From Oncomelania hupensis (taxonomy: Eukaryota; Mollusca; Gastropoda; Littorinimorpha; Pomatiopsidae), in contig CM072523.1 of NCBI GenBank assembly GCA_036898135.1, positions 2,356,311-2,420,310 on the forward strand: a stretch of 64,000 bases of DNA, in the 5' to 3' direction. A program made the translations under genes and the position numbers. Shown here piece by piece: positions 58,068-64,000 of this stretch. The first letter of the stretch is position 1. Each line of letters starts with the position of its first letter. Under the pieces are notes generated by a model that did no database searches, was not told where the DNA came from, and was given only the letters and a program-made list of their open reading frames with translations.

Positions 58068-59586
58068 TGTTACGTGAGGTTTATGGGTTACTGGGCTCTG
58101 CACAATGGATGCTGTAACCCTCACGCTTTATTCTATGGGAACTGCTAGTTAGTCACCCGCTGAATTACTTTAATAAATTTATTTGTTTAGCTCGGTCTGT
58201 GTTAAGGCTGGGATACAGAGATAGATAGAAAAATGGTAAAAGATCACTGTCAGACTAGCTTTCACACGGCTATGAATCATATGTAGTCCAGCCACTTGAT
58301 AACAGTTAAAATCACACATTTATTTCTTCTACTCTATACAAGATCTTCGATGTACTAATCTACCTTAAAATGTCATAAGTCAATGCAAATAATTCGATCG
58401 CTTATAGTCTATGCAGCTGTTATGTCTTCATCGGGCACTGGCTGCTAGATTTCATGAAGATTGGACTACTGTGGTCCGTTTTACTACAGTTCTGAAGAGT
58501 GGACTACTGTGGTCCTTTTGCTATCAGTTTGGGTGCACTTCTTCCGTGTCACTTAACTGCAGTGTGGTGTGTTTGAAGTCCTTCGTTGAGGTAGCTTCTG
58601 GTACATGATGTGTCGTCGTGTAGTTTGGTCCCTTGCCACGCTGTGGGGTCTTGCAGGGGGTTTTCCAGGGTTGCTCCCTCAGTCTTGTGCTGTAGGGGCT
58701 AAACAGCCAACTTGGTTTTCCTGTGGAGTTGGGCGCACGGGATAGCTCGCCTGCTCGTCTGTAATATAAGAGACGAAATTCTGCACAACCCTGAATAATC
58801 GGTTTGTGCAGAGCGTCTCACTGAAAGCCAAAGTAGCCCTCAGTGATAGCTCCACATCTCTATACATAAGCGACGAACATTCTGCTACCTCCGTGGTCCA
58901 CTGGAATCTCAACTCTAAGTTTTTATACATACATAAATATCAATCGTGGCTAACTACACACATACAGAATTAATAATAATATAAACATTCACTGGTACAG
59001 CCACTGGTCTGCAAACATACATATAGGTTCAACAACAGTGGTTCCGTCAGGTATACAACATGGCGGCGCAACCGGTCGTGTTTCGCCACGTGGTCACGCA
59101 ACGTTGGACGAACAATCCACATTTATGCATAGCAAATTCTACAAACATAATTTCAACAATAATATAAATATATCACGATGAAACAGAAGTATGTTCATTT
59201 ACCTGTTTGACAAAGTCAGGCCTCGTGGCTACTTGATAGAATTCTAAGATTCTAAAGTCCTGTTTCCTGGTCTATGAGTGAAGATAGTTCTCTGCTCCGG
59301 TCTAGCTGTGTAGATTTCGGTGTCTTTCGTAGCACTGACTTAAGCTATGCTAGGTTTTGACCCAGTCAGAACCGGCTCTAACCGCTCTGCCTGCGTCTTA
59401 TTGGTTAAAACTTTCAGATTCAAGGCACACAGTGCTGACGTCACTAACTGCCTTCGTCAAGCTCGCAGTGTGTGTACCTCCTATACTGTAATCGGCTGCT
59501 GTGTAATACCCTAACTTTCTAAGGTTACAATGACTAAACAAGGCTAAATAGTAAATAGGCAGGGTAAAACTAGTAATCTCGTCACA
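58068..59586. mobile_element. Solo LTR, family B copy 2 (1519 bp)
   Basis: Begins TGTTACGTGAGG, ends ATCTCGTCACA, flanked by ATTTC on both sides (58063-58067, 59587-59591). Inserted inside the minisatellite. About 460 bp longer than copy 1. Confidence 0.85.
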
Positions 59587-59900
59587 ATTTCTAGATGACT
59601 GTATTCTAAGTGATTCTGATTTCTATGCAACAGTGATATCTAGGTGACATCTATTTCTATGTGATACTGATTCCTAGATAACATCTATATCTATGGGACA
59701 CTGATGCCTATGAGACACTGTTTTCTATTTGGGTCTGATTTCTATGTAACATTTATTTCTAGGCGACATCTATTTCTATGTAATCCTGATTCCTATGTGA
59801 CATGGAAATATTTTAAGTGACACTATTTTCTACATGACAGCTATTTTTTGTTTGCCAGCTATGTTCTATGTAACACTAATTTCCATGTGACACCAATTTT
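59587..59900. repeat. Degenerate minisatellite, right part
   Basis: Same units as 57903-58067 (GACTGTATTCTAAGTGATTC, TGACATCTATTTCTATGTG), more diverged. 59900-60240 holds nothing recognisable. Confidence 0.85.
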
Positions 59901-60246
59901 CAAAATTAGCATCAGTTCGGTTTTTGTTGTTTTAAAATCCTGAATCGATAATTAAATAAAACGCTTTAATACCGTATTTAAAACGAGTCCATTCTGACAG
60001 CGAGTCAAAGCGAATTAACTCAATTCTTGATTCAAGTCCATATCCAACCAACATTATACAAATATTTCAGAAAAAAATGTTTCACGACTTAAGATAAGAG
60101 CTAGTATTCCCCTTACAACGTTTCCATTTTATCTCAAATGTTAGTTCATTCCCTTTTTTTTTCAAAGTCCCATTATCCATTTCCGAGGAGATTGAGAATT
60201 AAAATTTAAAATTGATTATGAATTTCAATTTGAAACGCTTAATTAG

Positions 60247-60252
60247 AAAGAG

Positions 60253-60299
<47 letters not shown>

Positions 60300-60428
60300 G
60301 AGAGAGACAGAGAGAAACAGAGAGAGAGACAGAGAGAGAAACAGAGAGACAGAGAGAGAAAAAGAGAGACAGAGAGTTAAACAGAAAGAGAAACAAAGAG
60401 AGAGACAGAGAGACAGACAGAGAGGAGG
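60247..60428. repeat. GA-rich microsatellite
   Basis: (GA)n then GAGACAGAGAGAAACA-type repeats. Confidence 0.96.
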
Positions 60429-60479
60429 GGAGGGTGAGGGCTGGGGGTGGGGTGGGCAGATTTTTAATTAGTTAGTCAT

Positions 60480-61010
60480 TGCGTACAGGGTCCAGCGGAC
60501 TGCAAAGTGCCGAATCAGGACCACAACTTGTTTGAAAGAGGACTCACTTTTGATCCGCATAAAAGATCTGCTGAAACAACCCTAAAGATAACCCTGAGGG
60601 CACTCCACCAGCCAATCACTTTACAATTAATGCATCCCACGCAGAGACTTTACTCTAATTTATCGAGCCCCCCGTTTACAAAAACAAAGTAGACTATAAA
60701 CATTTTAAAATATTAACAAAAAGACATATACATAAAACGCCTACAGTGCTCAATAATAATACCATAGAAAGCTCTAGTGGCCATTTGGCAGAAAGCGTCC
60801 AATATCCCCAACCTGACCCAACAGACCCCATTACCCAAATGAGGAGTTAAAAAGGTAGGTGACTGGTGTAGCGAAAAAGATAGTAGATTATTAGAGCAGA
60901 TTAGGAACGAAACAGAATAAATGAGAATAACAGAAACAGAGTTTAAAGTAAAGCACTACATTTCCCCCAGAAAGCGGATATACTATTTATACACAAAACA
61001 CTGGGGGTGA
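60480..61010 (-). mobile_element. Repeat-R copy
   Basis: GTCCAGCGGACTGCAAAGTG through AGCACTACATTTCCCCCAGA, with small deletions. Followed by (GA)n 61039-61100. Confidence 0.78.
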
Positions 61011-61040
61011 GGGGGGGAAGGGGGAGAGATCAGAGAGAGT

Positions 61041-61103
<63 letters not shown>

Positions 61104-61134
61104 ATGAAAAATAATTATCACTTTTTTTTACGTT

Positions 61135-61440
61135 TCTAACGTAGCGCTTTTCCATCTCAAGGCCTGCTCAAGGCGCTGGCCGATACAAGATCTAACTCAA
61201 GCCGCCCAAAGCGCCCACTTCCTGTTTTAGACGCAAAGTCTGACGCCACACACCACTGAGCATAATCCTGGACGACCGCGGCTGGGGAGAATGGACCTAG
61301 TGCTGGCTGGGTGTAGCCATGTGGCTCGCACTCACCCGTCTACAACATGAGCGTCAGGATTTTTAAAGTCCGTTTCGGCGGATCGCAGGCGTGCACGAAC
61401 TAGACCTCGGTCTATACTCTTATTCGCAGGAAGGATTTGT
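61135..61440 (-). mobile_element. SINE-A copy, reverse orientation
   Basis: Reverse complement has GAGTATAGACCGAGGTCTAG, AAAATCCTGACGCTCATGTT, CACCCAGCCAGCACTAGGTC and TCAAGGCCTTGAGATGGAAA AGCGC. The tRNA head is missing. Confidence 0.85.
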
Positions 61441-61639
61441 TCAGTGGCGGAAAAGTGAGCCAACGCGGGATCGATCTTGATTCAACCAAACTATTTTGCA
61501 CGTGCTGTATCTCAGACGTTATGGGCAACTTTTGAGCTGATGGCAAACTCGCCATTCTAGAACAAGCCTTTCTGTACATGAGAGACTGAACAAACTGTGT
61601 TCCGTCTAAAGTTGATTTCCTGCTTTTAAGGGCCCCAAT

Positions 61640-62000
61640 TTGAAGGCTTTGAATCAGACACTATAACGACGAATACGAAGCTTGGAGACGAGGTGCTACA
61701 GAAGACTTCTGGGCATTTCCTATACCTACAATGTAGCAAATCACCAATAACTACGTCCGACAGACCATAACACGAGCCATTGGACAACACGATGACATGC
61801 TCACAGTGGTGAAGAAACGAAAACTCCGATGGTATGGCCACGTCACCACTGTCTGATACAACGTCATCAGGCCATCAGGCCTTGCAAAGACCATCCTGTA
61901 AGGCATGGTGCAAGGAGGCAGAAGAAGAGCTTGTCGGGAGACTTAAAAGAGGTGGGAGGACAACATTCGAGAATCGACTGGCTTGAAACTGTACAACAAT
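61640..62000 (+). mobile_element. GGATA-family LINE 3' fragment (copy 6), tail lost
   Basis: GAGGTGCTACAGAAGACTTC, CAGACCATAACACGAGCCAT, GTGAAGAAACGAAAACTCCG, ending GAATCGACTGGCTTGAAACT, where the 44-bp array begins. Broken by indels. Confidence 0.82.
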
Positions 62001-63440
62001 CATTGACAGTCACTCACACCTAAACAGTCAGTGTACAACAATCATTGACAGTCACACTCACACATAAACAGTCAGTGTACAGCAATCATTGACAATCACA
62101 GTCACACCTAAACAGTCAGTGTACAACAATCATTGACAGTCACACTCACACATAAACAGTCAGTGTACAGCAATCATTGACAATCACACTCACACATAAA
62201 CAGTCAGTGTACAGCAATCATTGACAATCACACTCACACATAAACAGTCAGTGTACAGCAATCATTGACAATCACACTCACACATAAACAGTCAGTGTAC
62301 AGCAATCTTTGACAATCACACTCACACATAAACAGTCAGTGTACAGCAATCATTGACAATCACACTCACACATAAACAGTCAGTGTACAGCAATCATTGA
62401 CAATCACACTCACACATAAACAGTCAGTGTACAAGAATCATTGACAATCACACTCACACATAAACAGTCAGTGTACAAGAATCATTGACAATCACACTCA
62501 CACATAAACAGTCAGTGTACAACAATCATTGACAGTCACAGTCACAGATATACAGTCAGTGTACAACAATCACACTCACACATAAACAGTCAGTGTACAA
62601 CAATCATTGACAGTCACAGTCACAGATATACAGTCAGTGTACAACAATCATTGACAGTCACAGTCACAGATATACAGTGTACAACAATCACACTCACACA
62701 TAAACAGTCAGTGTACAACAATCATTGACAATCACACTCACACATAAACAATTAGTGTACAACAATCATTGACAGTCGCACTCACAGTCACACATAAACA
62801 TTCAGTGTACAACAATCATTGATAGTCACACTCTCACATAAACATTCAGTGTACAACAATCATTGACAGTCACAGTCACAGATATACAGTCAGTGTACAA
62901 CAATCACACTCACACATAAACAGTCAGTGTACAGCAATCATTGACAATCACACTCACACATAAACAGTCAGTGTACAAGAATCATTGACAATCACACTCA
63001 CACATAAACAGTCAGTGTACAAGAATCATTGACAATCACACTCACACATAAACAGTCAGTGTACAACAATCATTGACAGTCACACTCACATGTAAACAGT
63101 CAGTGTACAACAATCATTGACAGTCACAGTCACAGATATACAGTCAGTGTACAACAATCACACTCACACATAAACAGTCAGTGTACACCAATCATTGACA
63201 GTCACAGTCACAGATATACAGTCAGTGTACAACAATCATTGACAGTCACAGTCACAGATATACAGTCAGTGTACAACAATCACACTCACACATAAACAGT
63301 CAGTGTACAACAATCATTGACAATCACACTCACACATAAACAATTAGTGTACAACAATCATTGACAGTCGCACTCACAGTCACACATAAACATTCAGTGT
63401 ACAACAATCATTGACAGTCACACATAAACAGTCAGTATAG
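61991..63440. repeat. 44-bp minisatellite, about 33 copies
   Basis: Unit TGTACAACAATCATTGACAG TCACACTCACACATAAACAG TCAG, with a shorter 34-bp variant lacking CATTGACAGT. Ordered blocks of variants suggest segmental amplification. 63445-63690 after it shows nothing recognisable. Confidence 0.95.
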
Positions 63441-63695
63441 AATGCAACATCAATTCATAAAAGCAAGCAGCACCCAACGTCCATTCCACCATTCCACCTC
63501 AGCTCTCAGCTGAACTAAAAAACAAACTCGAGCGTTCAGCCTCTCCTCCTTCCTTCTCCTGCACACTCCCCACCCCAACCCTTAACGTTTTGTACAACCA
63601 CAGGGGACAGTTCCGAGGCCCGACCCCCTATGCAAGTTGTCGTTCGCGTACCTACCATTATCTATGAAAATGACAGTAATTTAAAACAATAACAA

Positions 63696-63696
63696 C

Positions 63697-63776
<80 letters not shown>

Positions 63777-63815
63777 TAAATAAATAAATAAATTAAATAA
63801 ATAAATAAATGAATA
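63696..63815. repeat. TAA then TAAA microsatellite
   Basis: (TAA)n 63696-63772 then (AAAT)n. Confidence 0.95.
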
Positions 63816-64000
63816 AACGAAATACAAAAATAACTCATTAATCAAATAATACTGACAGTAATAATAATAGTAATAATAATCAATAACCATCATAAATATA
63901 ATGAAGACGAGATAAACATTACAGGCAAGACAGACAGAAACACTAGACTCTGCATTACGAATACAGACCCCATGAGCCACCGCGTCAGCACGTAGGCCGA

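Noticed and set aside
61991..63440. CRISPR-like or satellite centromere array
   Set aside because: Contiguous variant units, only 1.45 kb, no spacers. An ordinary minisatellite by length.

Overview
The window reads as animal genomic DNA, most likely from a lophotrochozoan and probably a gastropod mollusc. The reasons are spliced genes with GT-AG introns, very dense simple repeats (GAT, GAA, AT, GA), tRNA- and 5S-headed SINEs, several non-LTR retrotransposon clades and many MITEs. The species cannot be named from the sequence alone. No viral genome, bacterial operon, rRNA operon or CRISPR array was seen.

Layout. (1) Positions 1-10376, plus strand: the last eight exons of a pancreatic-lipase-family gene, with the catalytic Ser, Asp and His each on a different exon and a C-terminal PLAT domain. 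The 5' exons lie outside the window. (2) Positions 10377-17781: intergenic DNA, holding the lipase 3' flank with X-box-like palindromes and a hairpin, microsatellites, a 19-bp minisatellite, retrotransposon pieces and a MITE. (3) Positions 26006-17782, minus strand: a complete five-exon coding sequence for a class A peptide-type GPCR of 405 residues. The lipase and GPCR genes converge tail to tail. (4) Positions 26007-64000: no confidently active host gene. This part is a mosaic of MITEs, a 3.9-kb foldback element, LINE fragments of at least five families, solo LTRs, a decayed hAT/TTF-zinc-finger transposase, a 5S-derived SINE and long minisatellites.

The two genes are functionally unrelated: a secreted digestive or storage lipase and a plasma-membrane receptor. 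What stands out is the repeat biology. Many insertions still show exact target-site duplications that give their relative order: foldback inside MITE, LINE inside SINE, SINE inside SINE, LINE inside LINE, LTR inside minisatellite. The strongest candidate for something undescribed is the 3919-bp foldback at 29212-33130. Its roughly 1-kb inverted arms are built from a short self-complementary repeat, and it sits inside a 517-bp MITE with an 8-bp target duplication. Also notable are a fully palindromic 233-bp MITE inside the GPCR gene, an inverted-repeat element at 53833-54932 whose two arms keep the same open frame, and four RFX/X-box-like palindromes starting at the lipase stop codon.
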